NCBI GenBank assembly: GCA_035041965.1
Contig: JAPYMA010003014.1
Coordinates: forward strand, 248,001-312,000
DNA length: 64,000 nt
From: Anisakis pegreffii
Taxonomy: Eukaryota; Nematoda; Chromadorea; Rhabditida; Anisakidae
Direction of reading: 5' to 3'
Positions within the stretch are counted from its first letter, which is position 1. Each line of letters opens with the position of its first letter. The notes beneath the pieces were generated by a model. That model was not told where the DNA came from and made no database searches. It saw only the letters and a program-made list of their open reading frames with translations. Positions 13,117 to 26,335 of the stretch are shown piece after piece. The translations under genes and the position numbers were made by a program.

Positions 13117-13970
13117 ATGGCAAAAAATATGGAGAATACGAGTTATCGAAAGTTGGACGTGGACGCATATGATCCGGAGAAGTATGAAGATAATGAGGAT
13201 AATGAAACGCTAACGTTGGGTCCTGATGAACGAAACGTCTCGGTGTTACTTCAGAATATGCGACTTCAAGACGCACTCAAAGCAGCATTGATTAATCCTC
13301 CTCTAAAGACCAAAAATCAGGTCGATAGTTTCTGTTATCGACAAATTGAATTCAGTCTGCTGAATGTTGCGCTCTCCAGTTTGCTTCGTAATGGATTAGC
13401 TGGATTGGCCGCGCCATCAAACTTTTCTAACGTTGCTGGCCACAGTGCTCGCGATTCCGTTCGCAACCTATTAGCCTTAATGTCTTGATTTTAGCCACCC
13501 GGCTGGCTAGAACAACCGAGTAATTGATTAGTTGAAAGCCGTGAATTCTTGGCATAATTAAACCTATATAGCCAAAGAATGCTGTGTTTGAATAAGCAGT
13601 CGTGATAGTTAGGTGATAGTGTAACGATGGTTTATGCTACAGGCAGTAAAAGATCGTGCCACGGCACTCGTCACACGCGTTCTAACAAATTTCAAAACGT
13701 CCGATATCGAGAGTGCAGTGCAGGGTTTGAGCGATGAAGAAGTGGATTTATTGATGAAATACGTTTATAAAGCGATGGATATTCAAGCAGATAATGCCAC
13801 TTGTCCGTATTTGTTATCGTGGCATGCACAGGTTTGTTCTGTTTTTCCGTTTGGAAATTCCAGCAATTCGTATTCGAAAGTCAATGGAAAACAATTTCCA
13901 ATTGCAGTTACTCGCCCGTGGAGGTTACGGGTCGATCATTCGTGTATTTTGCGATCGTCAACGACTTTGA
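13117..13970 (+). CDS. arx-7: Actin-related protein 2/3 complex subunit 5 (ARPC5)
   Basis: Three exons, 13117-13320, 13643-13831 and 13908-13970, encode 151 aa, the same length as the human protein. Family landmarks are visible: N-terminal YRKLDVDAYDPEKYEDN, then NPPLKTKNQ spliced to AVKDRATALV, the central DLLMKYVYKAMD helix, and a C-terminal GGYGSIIRV close to the conserved GGVGSIVRV. ARPC5 is the smallest Arp2/3 subunit. It helps assemble the complex that nucleates branched actin in the cytoplasm. The third exon is only 20 codons and is easy to miss, since reading through the intron gives a false 140-aa ORF. The gene lies 1.6 kb downstream of ced-2 on the same strand and converges with the FMO gene. 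Confidence 0.95.
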
Positions 13971-14978
13971 AAGAGTTAACCAAACAAGTGCCATCCAATA
14001 TCCGCAACATTTTTTGTTTGGCAATATGCATTACTGATTTTAAGATTATTCAGTAGTTGTTTGATATCATCTTTATTCATCAACACATTCGAGTTGCTGT
14101 TCACTTTTGCAATGTGCATCCAATATTTGCTGTTTTATTGTTTTTGACAAATTGAATTATTATTCGTACCGTATTACAGTGATATCGTCGTTTTGAATAT
14201 AACTTATCCTTTATATGTATAGTTTCTTCGTCATTAATTATGTTATAATGGAATACGAGATTTATAATCGTAGATGTTTAATGCATTTAAAATTTTAAAA
14301 AAGTCAGTTCTATACAGCTCTTCGTGAACAACACATCATATGTTTTATGTTGCGATAGTTTTGAAAGTGATTTCATTACACCGTAGATAATATTTCGAAT
14401 GCTTCATGCAGCATTGATCAGTTACATTATTGGGAAATTTGAAACATGTAACAGAGCAGAAGCTAATTTCATTAGGTTAATTATTGAAGAAAAAAAAGGT
14501 GTGGAGAGTACGAAAGCATTTACTGATCAAGTGAATCTGCTGATTTTGAGATTTAGTACGAAGCAGTAATGATATGAGTTAGGGAAAGGTAATCGCAACT
14601 TGTGAGACTATTGTCGTATTCAGACTCCTCTTTATTAGTTTCTGAATACATTAGAGAAAACTTTGTTGCATTTTCCAATGAAATGTACTTCAGAAGTTCC
14701 CCTTCAGTTTATTTCAATTCAGTCACCGACATACTGATGCTGATAATGAAAAGAGTACCTTTTCATCGGTAAGAACTATGTGAAGGGAAGAAGAATGTGA
14801 TGTTTATGACATTGGCGATAAAACAAAGATACAAAGTCACAATGAGTTTCGAATGCTGATTAAACGAATAAATAAATTGATCACAGTGAAGAATCGATGG
14901 AAAGAACGTGAAGCAATGAAAAATTACATATGAATAATCATTATATAATCAAATCAACGATTTTCTCGTCTAGTAACA
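13971..14978. other. Convergent intergenic spacer
   Basis: About 1 kb of A+T-rich DNA between the 3' ends of arx-7 (+) and the FMO gene (-). It should hold both 3'UTRs. No ORF or repeat of note. Confidence 0.5.
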
Positions 14979-17900
14979 TCATTGTGCAAAACGTTTTTGG
15001 GTTGGTGCAAGGCAACGTTCTTGCACCGTCATTATGGCTTGTCGAGCATCACTCCAACGATGGGGTCCTTGAATACGATATATATAGGAAACAGCCGGTC
15101 CGAAGAGTACCTTCCAAGCCAGTTTTGGATCCGTCAAGAACAATTCCGTCAAGTTTGGTTTAGCCCCGATCAGACTGGCCAGCTCATCCATATATGTGAT
15201 GTAATTAGCCTGAACAATGCACTCCTCAATGAATGATTCCATTCTGAAGATTCGATTTTAATCAAATGATCGAATGCTTGATTGAGTTTTCAAAAACACA
15301 ACCATTATCAGTCAGCTTAAGGCTGGATTCGTTTACTTTAAAACTTAATGAGCTTGTCGAAATATCCGGTAATGTTCAGTGATTCTCATTTATTATTCGT
15401 TAAGCGTTCAAATGACTGATTCATTTTAAGCAATAATGAAGCAACCTCAATAGTATGACGTCTGCTGTGGACGAACTGTTTCCGCAGTTCTGTTTTATAA
15501 CAATCGATCTCTTGTTGCATTTGATCAACTGACGGTAGGTGAGTTTGTTGCGATAATACGCTAAAAAAGAGTCGAGCCTGCATCTCGGATGCTGGCATTA
15601 TGGAGCCGAAAGGCTGAAACAATCAAGCATCAAAGTGAATGGCACGGATGCCTTACTTACTAGTAAAATACACAACTATGAGTGAATAATATTGTCAGTG
15701 ATTCCTTTCTATTGTTGTTTAAGCCTTAAAGCCTCTTATTCTGTTAATAGCTTGATGATATTCACATTCATATTATTATCACTATAACTATCATTAATAA
15801 TAACAACAACATCAGTATTAACATTTTCGCATTCAAAACAACAACAAGGACAGACCTGAATTAGACCTATAACCGCTAACGTGTTCTTGGAAGCTAACTG
15901 AGGTGGATACATAAGTTTGTAAAGATTCACTTCATTGTCCTTCACTGGAATCAGTTCTCCCCTTTCAGCCAATGGAAATTCGAATGAATATCCAGTAGAG
16001 ACAATCACCTTAAACAATTCTATCGTCTGATTATGATTGCAAACAATTTTTTCTCAATTCATTTCATTTCCTCTTCGTGAACCATTGGTACAAACTCATT
16101 ATCGCACTCAGTTCTCATCGTTCTGATACGAAACATAGAGGATCAGCCGATAAAGCTAACGACAGAAAGTTTTAAATTTCGACTGAATTTACTCGTACAA
16201 CTAATAACAAGCACAATGGTTCTCACAGAGAGTGAAGTTATCCATTTTGAGTAATTTGGAGGTGTCAAAGGGTAATGGAGGAGGTCGGGGAATTAGTATT
16301 TGACGCCATTGTTATTTTATAATAGAATGCTATTGTGATAGTGTTTTTTAACTCGGTTAGCTGATGGCAACACTCTTCATTCTCCTATTTTCTGACTACC
16401 GTCAGCTCCTCCAGGCCTAACAGGGTTTTCATTCGTTTTAATAAGGTTTTCATTCTTTTCCTTGCTGTTCCGATCGCTCTCATAGCTTTTATCACCAAAG
16501 GTGTTCTCTTCTGCTAATTTCTCATTCATTTCATTCAACAATTAAAGTCGAATTCTCATTCTATCAAATACACTCTATAATTGATCAGTTGACTGTCGAA
16601 CGTTGTTGAACAATTCAATTCGATTGCTGTATCGTTGATTTCGGCTGTCAACACTCGTCAACGTATCCAGTGAATAGTATATACTACAGAATAAGAATTT
16701 GATTCTAACTGTGAAGTGAAATGAGACGAAGTGAATGAGAAAAACTCATCAAGAGAATGGTATTCGCATGAAATAGCTATGAGAGTGAATAGAACACGTC
16801 TGAAAAGAATGAGAATCCATGTGAATCAGTTTGAAGTGAGCGTGTCACAGAAATAGCTTTTCATGCAATCATAATCGATTGCAATCATGAGCAACACAAC
16901 GGTCTATGACAATGGTTCTCATGAGAAGTGAAATTACCCGTTTTGGGTAATTTGGAGGTGTCGAGGGGAGCATTCTTATTATAGTTGACTGCATAGCTTT
17001 TGAGCATGCGTATCGTTTGACCACGTGCTATTCGGTCATGCTTCAAAGACCGAATACAAGGCTCAATTGAACACGAAATCAGTCTTGAGCCAATGCCGGA
17101 TCAACGCCATCAAATGCTTACGATTAAGTTCGAATGCTGAAAAGACGGAGTGTTCACAAGACATATCAAAAATGAACCAACCTCATCCACATTCTCAACG
17201 GATGACCCATCCTCGAATGTAACATTCGTCTCACCAAATGATGAAATATTTGGTTTGATTTTCAGCGTACCCGATTGAATACGACCCGCTAACTCATCGT
17301 TCACTGTTGCATGTGCACTGAAACTTTTTGTGTTACCGATGATCATTGAGTCGTTGATAAGTTGGATGACTGGATCAGGAAATGATTCCAACAACAGATG
17401 TGTGAAAATAGATATATAAACTGTTACGAATCGCGAAAATCATGAAGGACTAATTCAATCGAATACTCGTGAAAAACATTTAAGAAATCTCCAACCTAAG
17501 CGCATTGTGTTTCGGTTTAATACCATAGATTTCATGATCAAATCGTTTTTGAAGGTTCTTCTCAAGTAAATTGTTGAAATAGCTGAAGCCCAAGCGTGTG
17601 CTACCGATAATATTAGAGATGCGATTAACCATCGCTATATCCATAGGAATCCCATAATCCCATGTACGACTGTAGACCCATGTACCACGACGGCTCACCA
17701 AGTAAACCTGTTAACAATTCGGACGTATCAGGCATCTTATTGACAATGAGAACGAATATTTGAGGTTGTTGTGATCAGGGATAAGGTATGCAGATCATTT
17801 TCACGGAAATTGCTCGGTGAAATAATTCATGATCATTCCAAACAGTTGCAATGAATATGATTACTTGAACGAAGAACGAATACCCGTGAAAACCTATAAT

Positions 17901-20900
17901 TTTCGATGCTTTGCAATAGATTATGATTAGAATTATCATTGTCGTTATAAGTGACCGTTAGCTACGTTTGTTCTATATTATCATAATGCATTCATTGCTC
18001 ATCAAATTGTTCCTTTTATCAGGCTTGCCCTTGCTAAACATCTTACGAACATCATCATTGCCGACCTTACATAAATTCATAATTCCATTGTTTCGACTTT
18101 ATTCAAAAAAACATGCCAGATTATATTGAGCGGTACACTGATGATTTTCAGTTCCATTCAATACGGTCTGATCGCAGTTAGAGCTGGGTTAGGGTCACCC
18201 AAATTCGATGGCTCTCATGAGGTGTTCGGTTCGTGAGCAATGGAAAATATTTATCAATTCTGAACCATACTGCGAATGATTGTTCGATTTCTAATTTGCA
18301 GTATTGTTCGATAGCGATAAGAAAACAACTGAAAACTAACCTGTTTAGCAACACGACTCAACTCAACGGCAATATCACCACCTGAATTACCAATACCAAC
18401 CACTACGACTGTTTTATCTTCATAACCTCGATAGTCTGAATGGATGTTTATTGATGATATGATACCTCTACGACTATGTTTTCCTCAGATATTCACTCTG
18501 ACTTAAATCGAGACTTAGGCTTGGCCTCATGCTAACACCAGGGGGGAGGGAAGTGGGTGCAGGGTTATGCTAGACCACTCTGTTAACCATACGCTTGCGT
18601 TAAAGCTTTGGCCACTTTTGGATGCGATGGTACGATCAAATATGATCAAACTGGATTGTTGACAATTTTCATGGGACCTTTCCGAATGTGCATTCGACAA
18701 TATGCATTCAACAAGCCATTACAAATCCTTATCTTGAGTATTATGAAATGTTATTTGAAGGATGGATGCATTGCAGTTTGTTCAGAATTGTTTGAGTAAT
18801 GAACCACCGAGTGTGAATCGCACTTGCGTGTTCATAATCTTACGAAGATGCACTTCGCACTTGATTCCAATCAATCGTTTGATCTTATTGCTCTGAGTTG
18901 ATCAAAGAATTGCAATTCAGAATCGGCATGATTGAAAGTTTTCATACTCATACAGTTTTCGTGATGAGTTAACGGTAAGCACCTTTATATGAGTGTGAAT
19001 GAGTGATGCGTCCTTTGAACAGTTCTTGTCCTCTCCATGGGTCAGGCCAATAAGGCTTAGTATGATGACCTGTACACAATAGAACACCGTCGAACACTTC
19101 ATTAACACTTGAGCCGTTCCTGAAAAGTATAAGAATAAATTGAATTAGTCACAAATTAGGCGAACTAGATTGATGAGAAAACACTAGATGACGGTAACGA
19201 TAGAAATAGTTCCGAGTGAATAAACGCTGAGGAACGCCGTCTTTCAAGCGCACATAAGATTTCCATTCACTTGCATTTGTATCTATTTTGTACTGCACGT
19301 AACTGAACAGAACAGTAAATGTATAGCGTATGAAATTATTTTATCAACTCAAAAAGTTCAAAACATAACAACCGACATCATAGAATTATTTACTGAAGCG
19401 GATAACTATGACAAGAAATTAGACTTGTAATAAATTGCGAATGAATCCTACAACGAACTTGTCCACATAGGTGACTTTCCATCTTCCACTATCGTCATAG
19501 TCCTCAGCACGTTCAACATTTTTCACCAGCGTTCCTGATTTTATGTGCTTCATAAGATCGTATTTCTCGACATACAACTGCAAACAGAACACAACTAAAA
19601 TGTTTGCATGATCAAACTGGAGCGATTGTCAATTCTAACTACTAATTCTTAACAATTTACTAATTTTTAAATCAGTAAGTATATTTCCAACAAATGTGCT
19701 GATAATGTAAAGAATTGATCCTTCGTCTCCAAGAACCAATGCTATTCTTTTCTAAGATTTTCTTTTTTTTCATTTTTGGTTTTACACAAAACAAACAGTT
19801 GTTCAGAAATGGACTTTGCACTTATCGTCTCCAGAAGACTTGTTAATATGGGTAACTGCCCATGCATTGGGGTCTTCTCAATTTTTCATTTAACATTCAA
19901 AGCATCAAACCCTTCAGAATCACCTGAACTTACAAAGCTGTGCAAGCATGAAAGATATTCTGAATTAAACTTACACTTCGGCGCGATTAAGACTTCCTGG
20001 TGACTATAAATGAATGCAATTTCTTGTCCGAAAAAGAAATCTCCAACCTTTAGGTATTCGAGCATTTTCGTGTGATGCATGAAATTTGCGAACTCTTTTG
20101 GTGGTGGAAAATCACTGTATGCGGTCATTTCTTTTGATGAATTGATCACCGTCGATCTCATCACCGACGGTTCTGTAGGCGATAACATCAAGTAATATTC
20201 AGTCAAAATCTTTTTCGTGAGTATTATGGTATGGAAGTTACCGTATCATGGAAATGATAATCGCACTGTACGACAAATACATACGTGAATATTCAATACG
20301 ACAAACTGTCGAACAGTCTTGGATGGTCATTCGATTCCAAGAGCAGCAACTGAATGACCATCCAACAGAGGGCGGGGAGGGGTTAAAGCCTGAATCGAAA
20401 ATCTGATAAGTGCAAAGCTGTAAAGCCGAAAATCTTGAAAACACGAAGCCGAGGCCTGACACGGGTCAATTTTTCTTCAAATCAGGCATCACCGCTTATA
20501 ACTTTCACTACTAGCAATTAGACATTCTTGTTTCTTCTCAGAATCAAATGAACCACGAAAAAGAACAAAATGACCAAAAAGTGCTAACCGACCATCAGTC
20601 TCTTGTGGTTTATAGTTCCATAAACCACCGAAGGTTTTCGACACTTCAAAAGCGACCGGCTTAAATCCATAATCAAGAGCTTGTCTGTAAATGAAAGAAT
20701 GCGAAACGCTTCAGCTACAATGAAACGATACCATATGATAAGTTTGATGAACGTTGCTCGAGCAATACGGAACAACATAGCTAGTTACTGGTAAAATTGG
20801 AGAATTTTATACTGATCTGTATGATTTTGAGCGAATATTAAGCTAAGAACAACCGCCCATCTTGAATTGATCGTGAAACGATTCGAATAGAGCTGTGATA

Positions 20901-21031
20901 TGATGTTTTTGAAAAAAATGAAGCTAAATTTTGGTAGATTACTGATGAAAATACTAAGGAAGAGCGTACCGGGTAGCCGTAATACCACTGACACCAGCAC
21001 CAATAATAGCAATAAGTCGTCGGTCAGGCAT
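14979..21031 (-). CDS. Flavin-containing monooxygenase (FMO)
   Basis: Eleven exons in transcript order: 20970-21031, 20593-20684, 20048-20172, 19459-19577, 18983-19119, 18341-18435, 17496-17707, 17182-17317, 15856-16008, 15446-15613, 14979-15209; 1530 nt, 509 aa, normal for the family. The FAD site GAGVSG is at residues 11-16, FEVSKTFGGLW follows, the FMO fingerprint FKGRITHSHSY is at 167-177, the NADPH site GIGNSG at 192-197, and STGYSF stands in the usual ATGYSF position. It should catalyse NADPH- and O2-dependent oxidation of nucleophilic N or S atoms. No C-terminal hydrophobic anchor is seen, unlike mammalian FMOs. Introns carry a hAT-like MITE and a short hairpin. The acceptor of the last exon was chosen at 15209 because it aligns best with the family (ANYITYMDELASLIGAKP). 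Confidence 0.94.
16214..16909. mobile_element. hAT-like MITE, copy A, in an FMO intron
   Basis: Begins CAATGGTTCTCAC and stays alignable by eye, with scattered substitutions and small indels, to the element at 48440-49270 through to AACACAACGGTCTA near 16905. It lacks the right terminal portion of the full copy. It has no coding capacity and lies in the intron between FMO exons 17182-17317 and 15856-16008. Confidence 0.8.
16910..16975. mobile_element. Second left-end fragment of the same MITE
   Basis: CAATGGTTCTCATGAG followed by GGGTAATTTGGAGGTGTCGA repeats the left end of the element immediately after copy A. The similarity stops near 16975. This suggests a nested or tandem insertion, or an unequal rearrangement that removed the right end of copy A. 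Confidence 0.7.
20319..20365. repeat. Short inverted repeat in an FMO intron
   Basis: TTGGATGGTCATTC at 20319-20332 is perfectly complementary to GAATGACCATCCAA at 20352-20365, with a 19-nt loop. Confidence 0.8.
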
Positions 21032-22219
21032 TCTATTAATTCAGTCCCTTTTGTCTGAATTATCGTTCCCTTTTACACAGTGAATAGACTGCAAATTTCC
21101 TAATTAATTATTCATTTCCTGAAACACCTTCAAAAAACGAGGGATCAATGGAAATCAGGAGTTCACATTTCAACTCAAGTTGACGAAATCGAGTTGATAA
21201 ATATATTGCAAGATGATGAAATCGAATGCAATTTACGTAATTGTGTGGAATTGTATAACGTCCACTTAATGAATCGTAATCACCATGAACTGACTTACTA
21301 CTATAGGTTCTTCATTTGTTTAGATTTATCCATCACTAGGGATATACATGAATTTACGATCAAAAGGTCGATCTGCTGTAACGATTTGACAGAAATGGAG
21401 ATATACATCTTGGCAATAGAATGAGATTGAGTGAAGAAGGTGTTAATTGCGAGCAACATGAAATGCATTCATTAGGGATAGAGATGTTTGCAGTGATCAT
21501 AAGAATCACGCATTTATCTTCAGATTGAGAACAATCAACATCTTCGGTAAGTCAAACAAACAATCTAACTATGCACATTACTATGAAATTGAGACTGCCT
21601 CGAAGGGTGCATATGTAATGTTGAAATCAAGTACACTTATGCTATCAAAGCAAATCTTAGCTCATGAGAGAATTACTGTAAAAATTAACTGTGGAAACTC
21701 ACATACATTTACATAGCGGCATCAAATCGCCTGGAATTCATCATGCAAATGGACATTTTCATGAACGAAACGAAATTCTTGCTGTAGTGAAATTGCATCC
21801 TCTCCATCGCTCTTACACGTATTGCGCTGTGAGAAGGAGCAGAGAATGAAAAGGGCGATAAAGAATACGAATTGGTAGGAATATGGAATGAGAGCGCCGC
21901 ATAGTGAACTTCATTCCATTTATATCGTAAGAAAACTTTATTCAGTTATTCGTCTCTCCTAGAACGGAAATTTGTTGGAAACCACAGGATTTGTGGACAC
22001 ATAAGAGACATACATGGGCTCCTCTGCTCTGTTTTTAAAAAATGAAATGCGCGAAATTTGCCAACAACACAATTCGTATAGATCATGATATCAATCAAAT
22101 AATACGACTTGAGAATTTTGTTCCTGTGACAATCTGAGCATAAATGAAGTGTGAACCGAGCGAAACAGTTAGAATGCACGCATAACAGAGCGGAAATTCC
22201 GTTGACAGTACATTGAAAG
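21032..22219. other. Upstream region of the FMO gene
   Basis: Intergenic DNA holding the presumed FMO promoter. No coding exon, RNA gene or repeat that I can support. Confidence 0.4.
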
Positions 22220-23330
22220 CACGCTTTTCAGAATCTAGAGGTTGTGTGCAATGGAGTGGTGTGAAGAAATTGCTATGTTAATGGGCAAACTTGAGGGAAC
22301 CATTAGCTTGAAAATGGTAACCCTCATAGAGATATACGAGTGTATTATATGGTCGATCTGTAATGATACAATGCATATAAATGTGCGTCACTGCGCTAAT
22401 TGAGATAGCTTCAAGAAATTAGCTATATCTCCTCATGTAAACGAAATAGCTCGACAAAATATATGTTTTTCTCCATGTAGAGGTTCCGCAGGATCGCCTG
22501 GTGTAAGTAAATTCATATGTTTCCGGGCAAACCTGAGAGTACGGTTAGCTCGAAGATGGCAACCCGTATATTGCTATATTAACGTATTGATTGATCTATA
22601 ATGATCAATGTCTATGAATGAATGCGACTGCGCTAATTGAAACAGATCTGTTTGTAAGAAAATAGCTACATCTTTTCAAGTAAGCAGAATCGATCAGCAA
22701 AATATATGATATTCTGAATCTGGAGGTTCCGCTGGATCGAATAGTTCAAAGAAATCCATATGTTACTGGACAAACTTGAGCGTACGGTAGGCTTGAATGT
22801 GGCAACCCTTATAGCATCAATAAAATTGCTATATCTCCTCGTAGAGGAGGAATTTTCCGGCGTAATTTTCATTTTCAGAAAGCCGAGATTTTGCTAAATC
22901 GAAAGATGTAGAAACATCAATCTGTTGCTTGGCAAACTTGAGAAGACGGTTGGCTTGAATACATCAAAACTATATTTCTATAGTAATGTATTATATCTAT
23001 TGATCTGTAGTGGTACAATGCAGTTCAATGGGCACCACTGCGCTAATTAAGTTAGCTTCAATAAAATAGTTATATTTCCTCAACTAAGAGGAATCGTTGG
23101 ACAAAATATATGTTTTTCTGAATCCAGAGATTCTGCTCGATTGATTGGTGTGAAGAAATTGATATGTTACTGGTCAAAGCTGAGAGTACCGTTATGCCTT
23201 TGAGGAAGGAACTGCATCTCCTCATGTAACTAAAATCCAGCAGCAGCAAATATGTATTTCTGAAGGTTGAGGTTGTGTGGAATCAAACCGTGTGCGGAAA
23301 TCGCTATGTTAGACGGAGAACCGTTAGTTT
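22220..23330. repeat. Degenerate tandem repeat, period about 242 bp
   Basis: A recurring AGAGGTT/GGAGGTT-like anchor falls near 22237, 22479, 22722, 22884, 23126 and 23269, giving steps of about 242, 243, 162, 242 and 143. There are therefore full units and two shortened ones. Other shared blocks are CTGCGCTAATT (22391, 22628, 23038), GACAAAATATATG and GGCAAACTTGAG. Units are strongly diverged. It resembles an old minisatellite or satellite remnant and does not encode protein. Confidence 0.8.
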
Positions 23331-25359
23331 GAACACCGCTAGCTTTTCCGTTCATCTTGATCGCCTATATTATGTTCATGTTGTGTCAGGATTTAATCTC
23401 TTCCTGTTGTATTATTTCTTAATGTCAAATTTATTTATCAAATCTTTCTTTCCTTCGAATGAATGTATTGCCGACTTTATAATCAGTAAAATTATCATTG
23501 CAGACCTCATAATTTCATCTGTAAATCGGTTATGGCGATAGTACTGGCGACATTGTTCGTATCATACCTCCTATATGCTCGCTTTCGTCGGTATCGTGAT
23601 ATGCCTTTGCACTTGGCCTGTAGGCTACCACTTATTGTTTCCTAATGTTTTTGCTCTTATGGTAAAGAAAGTTGGCCGTTATTTCGTGAATATCGCACTG
23701 ATGTACGTAATTGTAACTCCAGTCCTCATATACGTCATTGTTCATTCCCAAACTTTTTAGCTTCCACGTTGAGGATCGCCGACATTGATCATGTCTTGGT
23801 TCTTCCGTGACCTTTATCGTCGACGAGTTTAAATTTTTTTTGCTCTGCATGTTATTTTCCTTGAATCTATAGAAAGTTCCCAACCAGATATATACCGAGG
23901 GTCGTCCTGTCCACAGAGTGGCATGGGGCTATCAGTCGCCTGAGCAAGACGTGATATAGTGGTGTTTCAAGGTAGAAAATACACAAATAATAATCAAAAT
24001 TTTTATGGCATTTTCTTCCACAACTTGGATCAGAATCCGTTGCATTCAGTAATAAACAATCTCATCATAGAGTAGAATTAAAACATCCACAACAATACAA
24101 TATCAAGACATCCATCATCGCTTCACAAAAACAACATTTTCAAGTAGATGTATCACAAATATTACATCTCGTTTTATATTCCAAGTTGTTAAATTTGTTT
24201 AGAAATGACATCAAAGGGGTGAACCTGAGATTATAAATTAGACATAGACAGTTTTTTATAAAGATTCCGATATCTAAAACGATGCCAACCAGCCAAATTG
24301 GAAAACATCGAAAAAAGGTCACTCGAACAAGAAACAAATTACAGCATTTCGAGGAACATTTTCGAAGGTATAAAATGATGCACAGAACGTATATGAGTAA
24401 TGAAAAACAATTGCTTATTGCTGATGAACAAAAACACTGATTGTCCGTTGGTTCTTTACGCCAAAACTCCGTGAAGAACGATAAATCTGCAAATAATCAG
24501 TAAAACTGAACGCTGATTTGGACAAACGAATGGTCTCAAATTGTCTAAAAACTTATATAACTGATGGATGAATAACAACTTCTATTCGACAGATGTTCAA
24601 CATTAACGCACTGACACTTAAAACGAACTGGTGACATCGATATGGATCAACTTTATGGACAAAGATTCGTGTACGTTAAATAGCATTTGCAAAATCATTC
24701 GCATTGATCATCAAAATGTTAATTGGTTTTGTTAACACCATTAACGAATGAGATCAAATGATTTGAATGACACAGAAAATAACAGCACATCTTCACGTTA
24801 TATACCTGAAAAAAACCGACCTGGTGTACGTAAGGGGATAGAAAACAACGATGGAAGCATCAGAAGAAAGAAAACACGTAAAAAAACTGAAAAATTTTGC
24901 GGAGGATGACGACTGCAGAGAAAAACTTGATTCCCGTTTGCCATCATTACGCTCACTGCCCGGGAACTGAACCACTGACCGTCAGCTTGACAGCCAGCAT
25001 CACTACCACTTCACCATGAGAGCACGTTTCCTACCTGAGAAAATACCTTCTACATAAAGGTTAGCATGGAAAATTTTGACAGCCTTTCCCCCCCCCATGC
25101 TCCAATTTTTTTTACAAGCACGTAAAACGTGCTTATTTCGCGTTGAAAAAAAGAAATTTTGACTGAAATTTCTTACTCAACCTACCTCCCATCTCATCCA
25201 CCACCCTCCCAACCAAACAGCTACCCGATACACACCTCCGCGTCCTGAAATCCTCCCATTTCATCCAATCTAAAGCCAAACCGCACCCTCGCCCTCCCAG
25301 GGCTAAACGAATTCAAATGAGTTCAATCCCACCCTCCCGCGACGGCTCTATAGGTCAAC
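23331..25359. other. Gene-poor spacer
   Basis: No complete gene. Near 23532-23810 one plus-strand frame reads as a membrane anchor followed by a basic patch, with a single in-frame TAA (see findings). A C-rich/A-rich patch lies near 25090-25270. Confidence 0.35.
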
Positions 25360-26104
25360 ATTACCAGGAAATAGTCCTCTTCGTCCAGTCCATTCCCGGA
25401 AATACCAACGAAGTAGCTCATGAGCCAAGGGCTAAACCGAATGATGCAAATGCTGACCGGTTAAAACGGTCATCAATGCCGAATCGCCGTTACGAACAAG
25501 CGATCTCTTCGAATGTCTTAATCCCATCCGTTGCCTTTTGGCAACATCCTACCGCATACGTAGTGTCATCTGCATGTGGCTAGCTCCGCCTCATTTGCAT
25601 ATTGCTATGCTAATTTGCATATTTTCCTCATCTCACTTAAGCACTTTGTTTGCGTTTCTTTTCTTAATTTTTCCACTTATGTCGGATTTTTTTTCAACTT
25701 ATATTCACGTTTTTTGTTACAATCCATCCTAATCAGTCGTTTTATACGATTATCTCATTTTTAATAATTGTTTGAGGAAATCAATGCCATAAATTGATTT
25801 GCCTCACAGTTAACTGCCATAGTAATGGCTTTATTGTTAAATTATTTCCCTTCATTCGATACTTCGTAACTTGTAATGATTAGCTGCCATCTAAAATTAT
25901 TGTTGCATATTAACATACAATTATAAGCAGCAAGTAGTAAATACAGTATAATTCAGTGCTAACAATTGAATGACTCATAATCATGTTAAATTAATAGATA
26001 AATGAAATACAATTCAAGGAGCAATCACAAGAATTTGTGACAGCACAGACATTACATAACATACAGTTATTTGGGTTGCAAGTATTACATAACATTAAAT
26101 GTTA

Positions 26105-26335
26105 CGCAACATTTAATAAATTCTTTCGTTTTTTTCATTCTTCATTTTTAAAATTTTTCATTTATTTTTTTTTCATTTTATTTTTATTTTTCTTGTTTAT
26201 TTTTATGTTTATTTTATTTTTTTATTTTTGATTTTTTTGTTTTTGTTTTTTATTTTTATTTTTTATTTTTATTTTTTGTTTTTGATTTTGATTTTGATTT
26301 TTCTTCTCTTTATTTTTGGTATTTTTTCAACTTGT
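26105..26335. repeat. T-rich low-complexity tract
   Basis: About 230 bases composed almost entirely of TTTTA/TTTTG/TTTTC-type units on the plus strand, inside the foldback element. The apparent Phe-rich ORF here is a composition artefact. Confidence 0.85.

Noticed and set aside
13634..14056. 140-codon frame covering arx-7 exon 2 and beyond
   Set aside because: It reads through the intron. The true protein uses 13643-13831 and then 13908-13970, which restores the conserved C-terminus.
25317..25583. 88-codon plus-strand frame
   Set aside because: It lies within an arm of the foldback element, resembles no known protein and has no splice context.
26037..26231. Phe-rich open frame
   Set aside because: Composition artefact of the T-rich low-complexity tract.
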